In this document: positions 1-7,051 of the stretch, piece after piece | Numbering within the stretch: position 1 is the stretch's first letter | Layout: each line of letters begins with the position of its first letter | Origin: Actinoplanes utahensis | GTDB lineage: Bacteria > Actinomycetota > Actinomycetes > Mycobacteriales > Micromonosporaceae | Length of the DNA: 37,533 bases | Reading direction: 5' to 3' | Assembly: GCF_016862455.1 (NCBI RefSeq) | Contig: NZ_BOMZ01000046.1 | Span: 1-37,533 of the forward strand | Program-made: the position numbers and the translations under genes | Notes under the pieces: model-generated | The model's database searches: none | What the model was told of the DNA's origin: nothing | What the model saw: only the letters and a program-made list of their open reading frames with translations

Positions 1-135
1 GCCGTCCGGGTCCGTGCCGTCCGGGTCCGTGCCGTCCGGGTCCGTGCCGTCCGGGTCCGTGCCGTCCGGGTCCGTGCCGTCCGGGTCCGTGCCGTGTGTG
101 TCTGTGCTGGCCGGGTTTGTGCTGGCCGGGTTCGT
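1..135. repeat. 15-bp minisatellite inside the glycosyltransferase gene
   Basis: Positions 1-90 hold six perfect copies of GCCGTCCGGGTCCGT. They are followed by three diverged copies (91-105, 106-120, 121-135). The unit is a multiple of three and is in frame with the minus-strand glycosyltransferase, where perfect copies read TDPDG and diverged ones TDTHG or TNPAS. The array may continue beyond the left edge. Confidence 0.97.
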
Positions 136-903
136 GCCGTCTTCGGTCGGATTGCGGATGTCGCGCGGGCCGGCGGCCGTGCCGGCCGGGCTCGCCACGT
201 CAGCGGTCGTGTTCTCGGTGTGGCGGGCCGGGCTGAACGTGTCGACGTCGACGCCGACGCCGATCACGGTGAGCTGCTCCTGCCGTACGCCGAACGCCTG
301 CACGATCTCGTCGCGCGCGGCTCGCGAGACCGTCGTCAGCCACGGCACCCGCCGGGCCACCCGAGCCTGCATCCGCGTGAACGCGTACCACCGCCGCAAC
401 GACAGCCGCCGCTTCCAGTCGGGTGCCGCCGCCAACTCCAGGTCCCGGTCCACGGTGATCGGATGGTGAATGGTGGCGACCACCGGCGGCCCCAGCCTGC
501 CGAGCGGCAACAGCCCGTACCCGAGGCATTGGTTGTCATGCACGACGTCGAAGTCGGCAAGCCTTTCCCGCAGATGCCGCCACGCTCGCAGCGAGAACGT
601 CAGCGGTTCCGGGAAGGCCCCCGTGCACATCGCGGCCCACTCGAGCACATCGATCGCTGTCCGGAACTCCTCCCGCCGGGGCGTCCGAAACGGGTCAGGC
701 TCCCGGTACAGGTCGAGGCTCGGCAGAACAGTCAGTTTGACCCCGTCATCGAGTTCCGGCAGCGGCGGCCCGGAGAAGACCTCCACCTCGTGCCCGAGCC
801 GCACGAGTTCCCGCGACAGGTGCCGAACATAGATTCCCTGACCCCCGCTGTGCGGTTTGCTCCGATATGACAACAGTGCGATGCGAAGCGGTGCGGAGAT
901 CAT
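1..903 (-). CDS. GT4-family glycosyltransferase, 5' part (truncated by window edge)
   Basis: This frame stays open from an ATG at 903 to position 1, giving 301 residues with no stop, so the C-terminal half lies outside the window. The N-terminus reads as a GT-B Rossmann domain: a beta strand (RIALLSY, 7-13), the glycine-rich acceptor loop HSGGQGIYV (18-26), a DVVHDNQ strand near 119, TIHHP near 144 and a VSRAARDE helix near 192. It ends with VIGVGVDVDTFSP (213-225), the usual end of the GT4 N-domain. The family transfers sugars from nucleotide-sugar donors; the acceptor cannot be told here. Where the C-terminal donor domain should begin there is a polar linker and then pentapeptide repeats (257-301). 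A GTG at 906 is an alternative start. The upstream Shine-Dalgarno is weak. Confidence 0.85.
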   Translation of the reverse strand, partial: MISAPLRIALLSYRSKPHSGGQGIYVRHLSRELVRLGHEVEVFSGPPLPELDDGVKLTVLPSLDLYREPDPFRTPRREEFRTAIDVLEWAAMCTGAFPEPLTFSLRAWRHLRERLADFDVVHDNQCLGYGLLPLGRLGPPVVATIHHPITVDRDLELAAAPDWKRRLSLRRWYAFTRMQARVARRVPWLTTVSRAARDEIVQAFGVRQEQLTVIGVGVDVDTFSPARHTENTTADVASPAGTAAGPRDIRNPTEDGTNPASTNPASTDTHGTDPDGTDPDGTDPDGTDPDGTDPDGTDPDG

Positions 904-1497
904 CACATGACCCTAAGAGTCGGCAACGGAGGAATCACCAGTGTTTCGGCCTGACGATTCGATCACTTTAAAGATCAAGATCAAGGGCCTGCGCCGTACG
1001 CCCCCTGAAACGCGCCCCGAGCTCTCGCTTCCACCAGTCCGCGACCCACCTAAACCATCGTTAATTGATCTAAAACCCTCTTCCGCCCACCCCCCACTGA
1101 CTTTCCGCTCCCCGATCCCACGGGCCTCCACTCTGTCCACCGAAGCGCTGTCCCGTCAGCCTCGCAGTGATCCCGTCATCGACGGATATCATCCGCTGGC
1201 TCGGTCCGGCTCGCTCCTGCGCGCCCGCTCCTCATCTGCGGGGCCGGGGGTGCGACAGCCCGCCGGGGCCGCCGGGTGACCTACCGATGCTGCCTGCCGG
1301 CGTACCCGAATGATCAGCCGAGCCCTGCTGTTCGAAAGCCCGCACGCCAGGCGTGTGGCCGATATTGCTCATGCTGTCCGGGCTTTCCGCATCTCCGGTC
1401 CCGGACTGGGGGACCGCATGCCGGCTGCCATGCCCGGAAAGACCTGTTCGGTGAGGGCTCCACCCTCATCAGCCGAAGACGGCACCGGGCCGGTACG
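904..1497. other. Intergenic region, no convincing gene
   Basis: About 590 bases separate the glycosyltransferase start from the ricin-lectin gene stop. The part near 950-1080 is somewhat AT-richer than its surroundings and probably carries the glycosyltransferase promoter, but no clear -35/-10 pair can be assigned. Frames open here lack a credible start or family resemblance. Confidence 0.5.
1451..1469 (-). terminator. Possible hairpin downstream of the ricin-lectin gene
   Basis: TGAGGG (1452-1457) pairs with CCCTCA (1463-1468) across a five-base loop, about 30 bases after the ricin-lectin stop codon. The stem is short and has no clear U-tract, so this is only a candidate terminator. Confidence 0.3.
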
Positions 1498-2430
1498 TCA
1501 GCGGAAGGTCCAGAGCTGGTTGTTGCCGGTGGCGCAGGCGGCCACGATGACCGGGCGTCCCGGCCGGGCGCCGGAGCTGGGGTCGGTGAGGCACTGACCG
1601 GTCGCCGCGTTGGTCAGCCTCCCGTCGGCGAACAACTGCCACTGCGCCGTCGTGCGACCATCGCATCGGGTCAGCTGAACCGTGCCGTCGCCCACCAGAT
1701 AGGCGCACATGTCCAGCACCTCAAGGGTCTGGTCCGGGTTGAGCCGCCAGCGCTGTGGACTGGTGCCGTTGCAGTCGTCGATGTGCACCTCGCGGCCCTC
1801 CGCGGCGTCGCCACCACGCAGATCCAGGCAGAGACCGTTGCCGGTCACCAGCAGGCCCCGGCCGGTCGTGATCGGATTCGGCAGGAGCCCGATCGGCGGT
1901 GCCGGGACGGTTGACGTCGGAGTGCCGGTGGTTGCGGCGGGCCGCCCTGCTGACGGGGTCGCCGAGGTGACACCGGTAGGTGACGGCTCGCCCGTCCGCC
2001 GGCCCTCCGTCGACTCCGGTCCCTGACCAGAGTCGGCCTTTCCGCCGGAGTCCCCGCTCCGGGCAGGCACACCACTCGCCGTGGTGCTCGCCGAGCCGGG
2101 CGGGCCGACCGCGGCCGGCAGCGACGTCCCCGGCATGGAGGTCCACACCGCCGGTCCGTCAGCGGCTCGCAGCAACGCGTATCCGGCGACACTCGCGACC
2201 GCTGCCACCCCGGCCCCGATCAGCAGTGACGGGCGACGCCGCCGGCCGGGCCGGGACGACGCGGATCGCGTGGCGGCCACCACGGGGACCGGCTGGGCCG
2301 GGATCTCCCCGGCTTGCTGTTCCACCGGCCAGGTCGATGCGGATGGCGGCGGCTCGTGGCGGGCGCCATCCGGCAGAACGAACGGACGCACCAACAACGG
2401 GTCATGATTGTCGCCCAGATCCTCGCCCAC
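1498..2430 (-). CDS. Membrane-anchored ricin-type beta-trefoil lectin protein
   Basis: 310 residues from a GTG at 2430. I chose this start because the protein then begins VGEDLGDNHDPLLVRPFV, and a similar DPLLVRPFV opening is, to my recollection, common in actinobacterial proteins of this build. The frame continues to an ATG at 2619, but that stretch looks non-coding. Order of parts: cytoplasmic N-terminus with a basic cluster (RPGRRRRPS, about 60-68), one membrane segment (LLIGAGVAAVASVAGYALL, about 69-87), a Ser/Thr/Pro-rich extracellular linker (about 95-190), then a single beta-trefoil lectin domain (about 190-310). That domain shows QRW, AQW and QLW motifs and paired cysteines (GLCLD, DDC, MCAYL, RCD, QCL, AAC). 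It probably binds cell-wall or environmental glycans outside the membrane. No enzyme domain is fused to it. Confidence 0.8.
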   Translation of the reverse strand: MGEDLGDNHDPLLVRPFVLPDGARHEPPPSASTWPVEQQAGEIPAQPVPVVAATRSASSRPGRRRRPSLLIGAGVAAVASVAGYALLRAADGPAVWTSMPGTSLPAAVGPPGSASTTASGVPARSGDSGGKADSGQGPESTEGRRTGEPSPTGVTSATPSAGRPAATTGTPTSTVPAPPIGLLPNPITTGRGLLVTGNGLCLDLRGGDAAEGREVHIDDCNGTSPQRWRLNPDQTLEVLDMCAYLVGDGTVQLTRCDGRTTAQWQLFADGRLTNAATGQCLTDPSSGARPGRPVIVAACATGNNQLWTFR

Positions 2431-2922
2431 TTGGCGTCGCCACCCCCTGGTCCGGCATCGGCCACCCAACTTACCGGCATTCAGGCCACCGTGTGGGGGC
2501 CCTGCCGGCTGATGATCGTCACTCTTCTCGTCGTCAAGCGCTCTCCTTCTCAGCCCACCCCAACTGCCGGCCTCACCGCGGGCTTCACCCCGTGTCTGCT
2601 TCATCCGGGCACTACTCACCGTGCCCTCACTCGTGCCGGCTGCCCATGACCGGCCGATGGCACCATCGCTGCCTGTCAGGCGTCGCCGGATGGATCCTCG
2701 ACTTCTTGATCCACTGTTGTTTTGTCAATGTGGAACGGTGATCACGCTCGCCGTCCCCACCGCGAACCGCGACGGTGTCCTGTGTGTTCGGGTCGTCCGG
2801 ACCTGTGGCTCTCCGAGAACCGATCCCGGTCGAACCGGTGTGGAAGTGAGGCGGCACCTCGGCCCCCCAGGTGACGGCGTCGCGGCCGGCACTGTGAGGA
2901 CCCGAGGCGGAGCCGGTGGCCG
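2431..2922. other. Intergenic region, no convincing gene
   Basis: About 490 bases lie between the ricin-lectin start and the stop of the VIT/VWA gene. It should contain the lectin promoter. Frames that stay open here on either strand have no recognisable protein features, and no RNA structure is evident. Confidence 0.5.
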
Positions 2923-5625
2923 CTACTTCCAGAAGAGACGCTTCTTCTCCTTCTCCGGCTTTCCGGTGGCGAACTTCTCCAGGACCCGGATCGCGGTCGA
3001 CCACCTGGTCTCGAGGTCGCCGTCTCCGCGAAGAGAAGTGATCAGGTCGCGAAGCGGGTCGAGCTCGGCATCGGTGACCGGCTCGAGGAGGACCGACAGG
3101 CGGCTCGCCATGTCGTCGAGCAGGTCCCGGCGGTCCAGCGCGGGCTGCTGCGCGGCCTCGTGCAACCGTGCCACCTCGACAGCGGCAAGCTCGCGCAGCT
3201 CGTCGAGGGTGAGCCCGCCGGTGGCGGCGATGGGCCGACGAGATCCCCACCGTCCCGAAGGTGCGCCCGGCCGCGAACCACGAGCCGGCCCGCCGCCTGC
3301 CGCGCCCGAAGCGGGAGCGATTCCCGCCGAGGGAGCCGGCGTTCCCGTGTCAGCGTCCACCGTCCCGCCCGGCGCTGAGCCCCCGGTGAGGGGCTCGGCA
3401 GCCGACTTCTGGGCCGTCGCCGAGGCATCGCCGGCGGGCGCTCCGCTGACCGGCGCTCCCGTCGCGGGCGGCTCGGCGGTAGGCGCCCCGCTCACCGGCG
3501 CCTCGGTCGGCGCCCCCGTCAGGGGAACTCCGGCGGAACCCGCCGGTGGCCGGCCACCGAACCTCCCGAAAGGCTTGCCGGAGGGGGCGGACCCGCCGGG
3601 AGACGAGCTCCGTGCCCGAGCGGGCGCGAAACGCGGGGAAGGCGGCGCAGGCGTGCCCGGCGCCGACGGCATGGGAGGCATGACGCCCGGTGCCGACATC
3701 GGCGCGGCCATGTCCGGGAACGGTGACGCGAGGGCTGACTGGTAGTGCACCGGAACGGACGGGACAGGCATCTCCCAGCCTGATGGCAGCTCGACCGGCT
3801 GGGTGACCCGACGATTCTGGCCGCCCTCGTTCACCACCCGCTCGTCGACCGCCACGAAAGCGGTGAACCGACAGAGCACGCCGAACCGGAGTGACGTCCC
3901 GACGATCTCCGTCTCCAGGGCGGGGTTGCCCGAAGCGTACGCATCCTCGAGGTCACGCAGCCGGGCTCTCGCCCACAGCGACGTGACCGCCGGCTCGGAA
4001 CGGCGTTGCACCGGGACAACGGTCCGGAACTCCTGATCGTCGCGAGTCCGGCCGGTCACCGTGAGGGTCCCCTCGGGCGTGCCGGTGTAGCGGCCGGAGA
4101 TCACGAGGGGCACCCCGGGGTACAGCCCGGGTAGGCGGGACGGGCTGCGGGAACCGTCGACAAGCGTGATCCCGTCGCCGGTGAGGGCGAGGCCGGTGAC
4201 GGCCGGTGCACCGATCCGGCGGTGGATCTGCTCCATGGCCTCGTCGAGACGGTCCTCGCTCTCCACCAGCTCGGCGCGGCCCGCGCCGATGGCGGCCAGC
4301 CGGCCGAGGAACCCGGCGTTGACCGCCCGGTCGATGCCGACGGTGTGCACCCGGATCGACCCGATCCGCGTGGTCACCTGCTTCACGATCTGATCCTCGT
4401 TACCGACCTGGCCGTCGGTGACGAGCACCAGCACACGATCCCGGCCGGAGCTGTCGGCCAGCAGCGCGAGGGCGGTGGTGAGCGGGGTGAGCAGCTCGGT
4501 ACCGCCTCGTGCACCAGCGCGTGCCAGGTGCTCGACGGCCCGATAACGATTGCGGTCGCTCGCCTCCACCAGCCCGTCGCCCAGCTGATCAGGCCACTCG
4601 ACCTCGTGATCGAAGGTGAGCACCGCGAAACGGTCGGCGCTGGTCAGCGTGTCGATGACCCGGGCGGCGGCGCGCCGGGCCGCCACCATCTTCCAGCCGC
4701 TCATGCTGCCGGAACGGTCCAGCAGAAGCACCACGTCTTTCGGGCGGGGCGCCGTGGTGACCGCCGGTGGCAGCACGACGAGTTGGTAGGTGCCCTGCTC
4801 GCCGTCCGCGTCGGGGACGGCGACCGCGGACTCGGCGCCGGGCGCATAGGCCAGGCGGAGCACGAAGTCACGGTCGGCTCGCCCGCCCGGCTCGATGCGC
4901 AGGGTCCCGTCCTGCTCGGTGACGGTGTGCAGACTGGACCGCACCTCACCGAGCTCCAGGCCGGCCGGGTCGATGTCGACGCTGAGCGACAGCCGCAGCG
5001 GGTTGGGGAAACCGGGCAACAGCACCGGAGGGGAGATGCGGGAGGCGTCCGGCACGGCGTCGGTGTCCGGCTGCTGGCCGTCGCCCGCCTGCGGGCCGCC
5101 GATCGGCAGACCGGGAACGTAACGGGGCGCGACCACGAGAGGGAAGCGGAAGGTCGCGGCGCCGTCCTCATAGGCCAGTGGCCCCACCAGCCCTAACCGC
5201 ACCACGACCCGCTCGCCGGGAAGCACGTTGCCGACTCGCATGGTGAAGACGTCCGGCCGTTCCTCCTCGGCGATGGAGGCCCGCCGGCCGGCGGCGATCG
5301 CCTGGTCATACCGCTCGCGGGCGGCGCCACGCTCGTGCAGCTGGGCAGTGACGACCCGGTCGGCGGCCGTCATCGTCATGCCGGTGACCGCGGCCCGGTC
5401 CGGGAGGGGAAAGACGTAGGTGGCTTCGAGGGCGGTGTCATGGGTGTTGACGAACTCGGTGGTCAGCTCGGTGCGCACCAGCAGGCCGCTGATCGAGGCG
5501 CGGACGTCGAGGCGGTCGAGCGGCAGGTTGCCGCGGTCGGTCAGAAGGCTGCCGATGCCGGCGCCACTCACACTCCGGTGCAGCTCCAGCTCGGCGGGGC
5601 CCATCGGGTTCACAGTAATGATCAT
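2923..5625 (-). CDS. VIT and von Willebrand factor A domain protein
   Basis: 900 residues from the ATG at 5625, preceded by GGGAG six bases upstream. The N-terminal part (about 30-165) is a VIT domain, with LDVRASISGLLVRTELTTEF, YVFPLPDRAAVTGM and ERYDQAIAAGRRASIAEEERPDVF. A VWA domain follows (about 295-480) with an intact MIDAS: DRSGSMS near 300, a conserved Thr in GTELLTPL and Asp in LVTDGQVGN. After a beta-rich region comes a Pro/Ala/Gly/Thr-rich stretch (about 640-800) with repeated PLTGAP, PVSGAP and PATGAP units. The C-terminus is a predicted helical domain (about 800-900) ending EKEKKRLFWK. There is no signal peptide or membrane segment, so it is probably cytosolic. The family is related to inter-alpha-trypsin-inhibitor heavy chains; bacterial roles are poorly defined. 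Its start codon overlaps the MerR gene's stop, so the two are probably co-translated. Confidence 0.88.
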   Translation of the reverse strand: MIITVNPMGPAELELHRSVSGAGIGSLLTDRGNLPLDRLDVRASISGLLVRTELTTEFVNTHDTALEATYVFPLPDRAAVTGMTMTAADRVVTAQLHERGAARERYDQAIAAGRRASIAEEERPDVFTMRVGNVLPGERVVVRLGLVGPLAYEDGAATFRFPLVVAPRYVPGLPIGGPQAGDGQQPDTDAVPDASRISPPVLLPGFPNPLRLSLSVDIDPAGLELGEVRSSLHTVTEQDGTLRIEPGGRADRDFVLRLAYAPGAESAVAVPDADGEQGTYQLVVLPPAVTTAPRPKDVVLLLDRSGSMSGWKMVAARRAAARVIDTLTSADRFAVLTFDHEVEWPDQLGDGLVEASDRNRYRAVEHLARAGARGGTELLTPLTTALALLADSSGRDRVLVLVTDGQVGNEDQIVKQVTTRIGSIRVHTVGIDRAVNAGFLGRLAAIGAGRAELVESEDRLDEAMEQIHRRIGAPAVTGLALTGDGITLVDGSRSPSRLPGLYPGVPLVISGRYTGTPEGTLTVTGRTRDDQEFRTVVPVQRRSEPAVTSLWARARLRDLEDAYASGNPALETEIVGTSLRFGVLCRFTAFVAVDERVVNEGGQNRRVTQPVELPSGWEMPVPSVPVHYQSALASPFPDMAAPMSAPGVMPPMPSAPGTPAPPSPRFAPARARSSSPGGSAPSGKPFGRFGGRPPAGSAGVPLTGAPTEAPVSGAPTAEPPATGAPVSGAPAGDASATAQKSAAEPLTGGSAPGGTVDADTGTPAPSAGIAPASGAAGGGPARGSRPGAPSGRWGSRRPIAATGGLTLDELRELAAVEVARLHEAAQQPALDRRDLLDDMASRLSVLLEPVTDAELDPLRDLITSLRGDGDLETRWSTAIRVLEKFATGKPEKEKKRLFWK

Positions 5626-6257
5626 GCGGTTCTCCCATCGGTGAGCCCGCGGGAAGCGAGCAGGTCGAGCAGGGGCTGTGCCGCCTCGGCGATGTCGTCG
5701 CGGTCGAGGTCGGTGACGTGTCGGGGCAGCAGCAGGACCACGCCGCCGCCGAGCGGAACACCGGTGATCAGATCGGCCGAGGAGGGCGCCGGGGGAAGGC
5801 CCGCGAGCGTTGCCGCCAGAGCCCGCCGGGTGGAACCGGGCGCTGAATCGGCGGCCTGCTGCGCAGGTGCATCGGACTGAGTGGGGGAGGCCTTCCAGAA
5901 CTGGGCCCGTGGGGTGGTGGCTGCCGGCGGCGTCGCCGTGGCGAGCAGATCCTCCGGCACCCGTGCGACGGTGGCGAGCGTGTCCTCCGAGGCGCCGGAC
6001 AATGCGGCCTGGATCTCGGCGAGTGTCAGGCCGGCCGCCTGCTGCCGCTTGATGGCGACGAGCTGCAGGAGGTGACGTGGCCCGTAGAGAACGGTGCGGC
6101 CACGGGTGCCGAGGGGTCGGTCGACCAGGCCGATCGTCGTATACCACCGGATCGACCTGCGATCGGGCACCTCCCGGACGCGGCCGTTGGGGGCGCCCGG
6201 GTACTCCGCGGCCAGTGCCGCGCTGACCCGCTCGACCAACTGCTCCATCGTCCACAT
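5622..6257 (-). CDS. MerR-like transcriptional regulator
   Basis: 211 residues; the start could be the ATG at 6257 or the one three codons on (6248). Residues about 30-85 match a MerR winged helix-turn-helix: RSIRWYTTIGLVDRP, then GRTVLYGPRHLLQLVAIKRQQAAGLTLAEIQAAL, the wing and second helix pair of the family. The remainder is Ala/Pro-rich, followed by a segment (about 160-205) with PLGGGVVLLLPRHVTDLDRDDIAEAAQPLLDLL. This is not a known ligand pocket and lacks the cysteine metal site of MerR or ZntR. It overlaps the VIT/VWA gene by ATGA, so the pair forms one operon. The doubled palindrome just upstream of its start is its likely operator. The effector is unknown; sensing via the VIT/VWA partner is speculation. 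Confidence 0.82.
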   Translation of the reverse strand: MWTMEQLVERVSAALAAEYPGAPNGRVREVPDRRSIRWYTTIGLVDRPLGTRGRTVLYGPRHLLQLVAIKRQQAAGLTLAEIQAALSGASEDTLATVARVPEDLLATATPPAATTPRAQFWKASPTQSDAPAQQAADSAPGSTRRALAATLAGLPPAPSSADLITGVPLGGGVVLLLPRHVTDLDRDDIAEAAQPLLDLLASRGLTDGRTA

Positions 6258-6267
6258 GCTCAGACAA

Positions 6268-6292
6268 TGACACTGTCAGAATGACACTGTCA
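6268..6292. promoter_or_regulatory. Two tandem TGACA-C-TGTCA palindromes (probable MerR operator)
   Basis: TGACACTGTCA occurs at 6268-6278 and again at 6282-6292, with centres 14 bp apart. Each is a perfect 5-bp inverted repeat around one base. They lie between the MerR start (6257) and the divergent cyclase gene (6344), so they could serve as autoregulatory or shared operators. Assignment to this MerR protein rests on location only. Confidence 0.6.
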
Positions 6293-6343
6293 ATGGGGTA
6301 TCGTGGCGGAGCGAGCGAGGCGGGATCGCGGAAGGGGAGTGCC

Positions 6344-7051
6344 ATGAGCGGAGACGCCGTGCCGGGCGGACTGCGGCTGGTCGGTCTGTCGCATGTCAAT
6401 GACCCGGGCCGGGTGAGCGTCTATCCAGGCGACCCGGCGCCGCGCCTGGAGACCGTCGCGGTCCTCGAGCGGGACGGTTTCTATCTGCGGACGGTCTTCA
6501 TGGGGGAGCACACCGGCACCCACTGGGGCGCGCCCGGTCACTTCACCCCGGGTGGCCTGCTCGCCGACGAGATGGTTCCGGAGGATCTGTTCCGTCCCGC
6601 GGTGAAAGTCGACGTGCGCGCTGCGTGCGCAGCCGATCCGGGCTATGCGGTGACCGTTGCCGACCTGCAGCGATGGGAGGAGCGGCACGGCCGGATCCCG
6701 GAGGAGTCGGTGGTGGTGATCTGGACCGGCTGGGAGGAGCGCTTCGGCACCGAGGCCTTCCTGCCGCACCCGGGCTTCTCGCCGGAGGCCGTGACCTGGC
6801 TGATCGACACCGGGCGGCTCGGCGAGCGCGGTGGCACCGGCACCGACGCCTTCAGCCCGGATGTCAGCACCGACACCGGTTTCGTGGTGTCCCGGCTGGT
6901 CTACCGGCGGCGACGGATCAGTCTCGAGGTGCTGGCGCATCTCGCGGATCTGCCCGCCACCGGGGCATGGGTGCTCTGTGGCGGGCAGATCAACAAGGCC
7001 GGCTCCGGATCGACCGCACTGATCTACGGCGTCTTGACGGTGGGGATGTAG
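6344..7051 (+). CDS. Cyclase-family (kynurenine formamidase-like) hydrolase
   Basis: 235 residues from the ATG at 6344, with GAAGGGGAG ideally placed upstream; the frame also opens at 6281, but that start lies inside the operator. The length and the signature at residues 56-66 fit the metal-dependent cyclase/formamidase family (PF04199). Canonical members read HxGTHxDxPxH; this one reads HTGTHWGAPGH, so both early histidines (56, 60) and the last (66) are kept but the metal-binding Asp is Gly62. The rest (VVIWTGWEERFG, HPGFSPEAVTWLI, GTDAFSPDV, GGQINKAGSGSTALIYGVL) is complete and family-like. The substrate is unknown. The 3' end overlaps the convergent peptidase gene by 28 bp. Expression may be controlled by the palindromes at 6268-6292. 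Confidence 0.85.
   Translation: MSGDAVPGGLRLVGLSHVNDPGRVSVYPGDPAPRLETVAVLERDGFYLRTVFMGEHTGTHWGAPGHFTPGGLLADEMVPEDLFRPAVKVDVRAACAADPGYAVTVADLQRWEERHGRIPEESVVVIWTGWEERFGTEAFLPHPGFSPEAVTWLIDTGRLGERGGTGTDAFSPDVSTDTGFVVSRLVYRRRRISLEVLAHLADLPATGAWVLCGGQINKAGSGSTALIYGVLTVGM

Noticed and set aside
1276..1914. Plus-strand open frame opposite the ricin-lectin domain
   Set aside because: The lectin frame has QxW motifs and paired cysteines. The opposite frame has no start context or homology signal.
5626..6399. Upstream extension of the VIT/VWA frame to 6399
   Set aside because: It runs through the MerR gene in another frame and contains no VIT-like sequence. The ATG at 5625 has a good ribosome-binding site and ATGA coupling.
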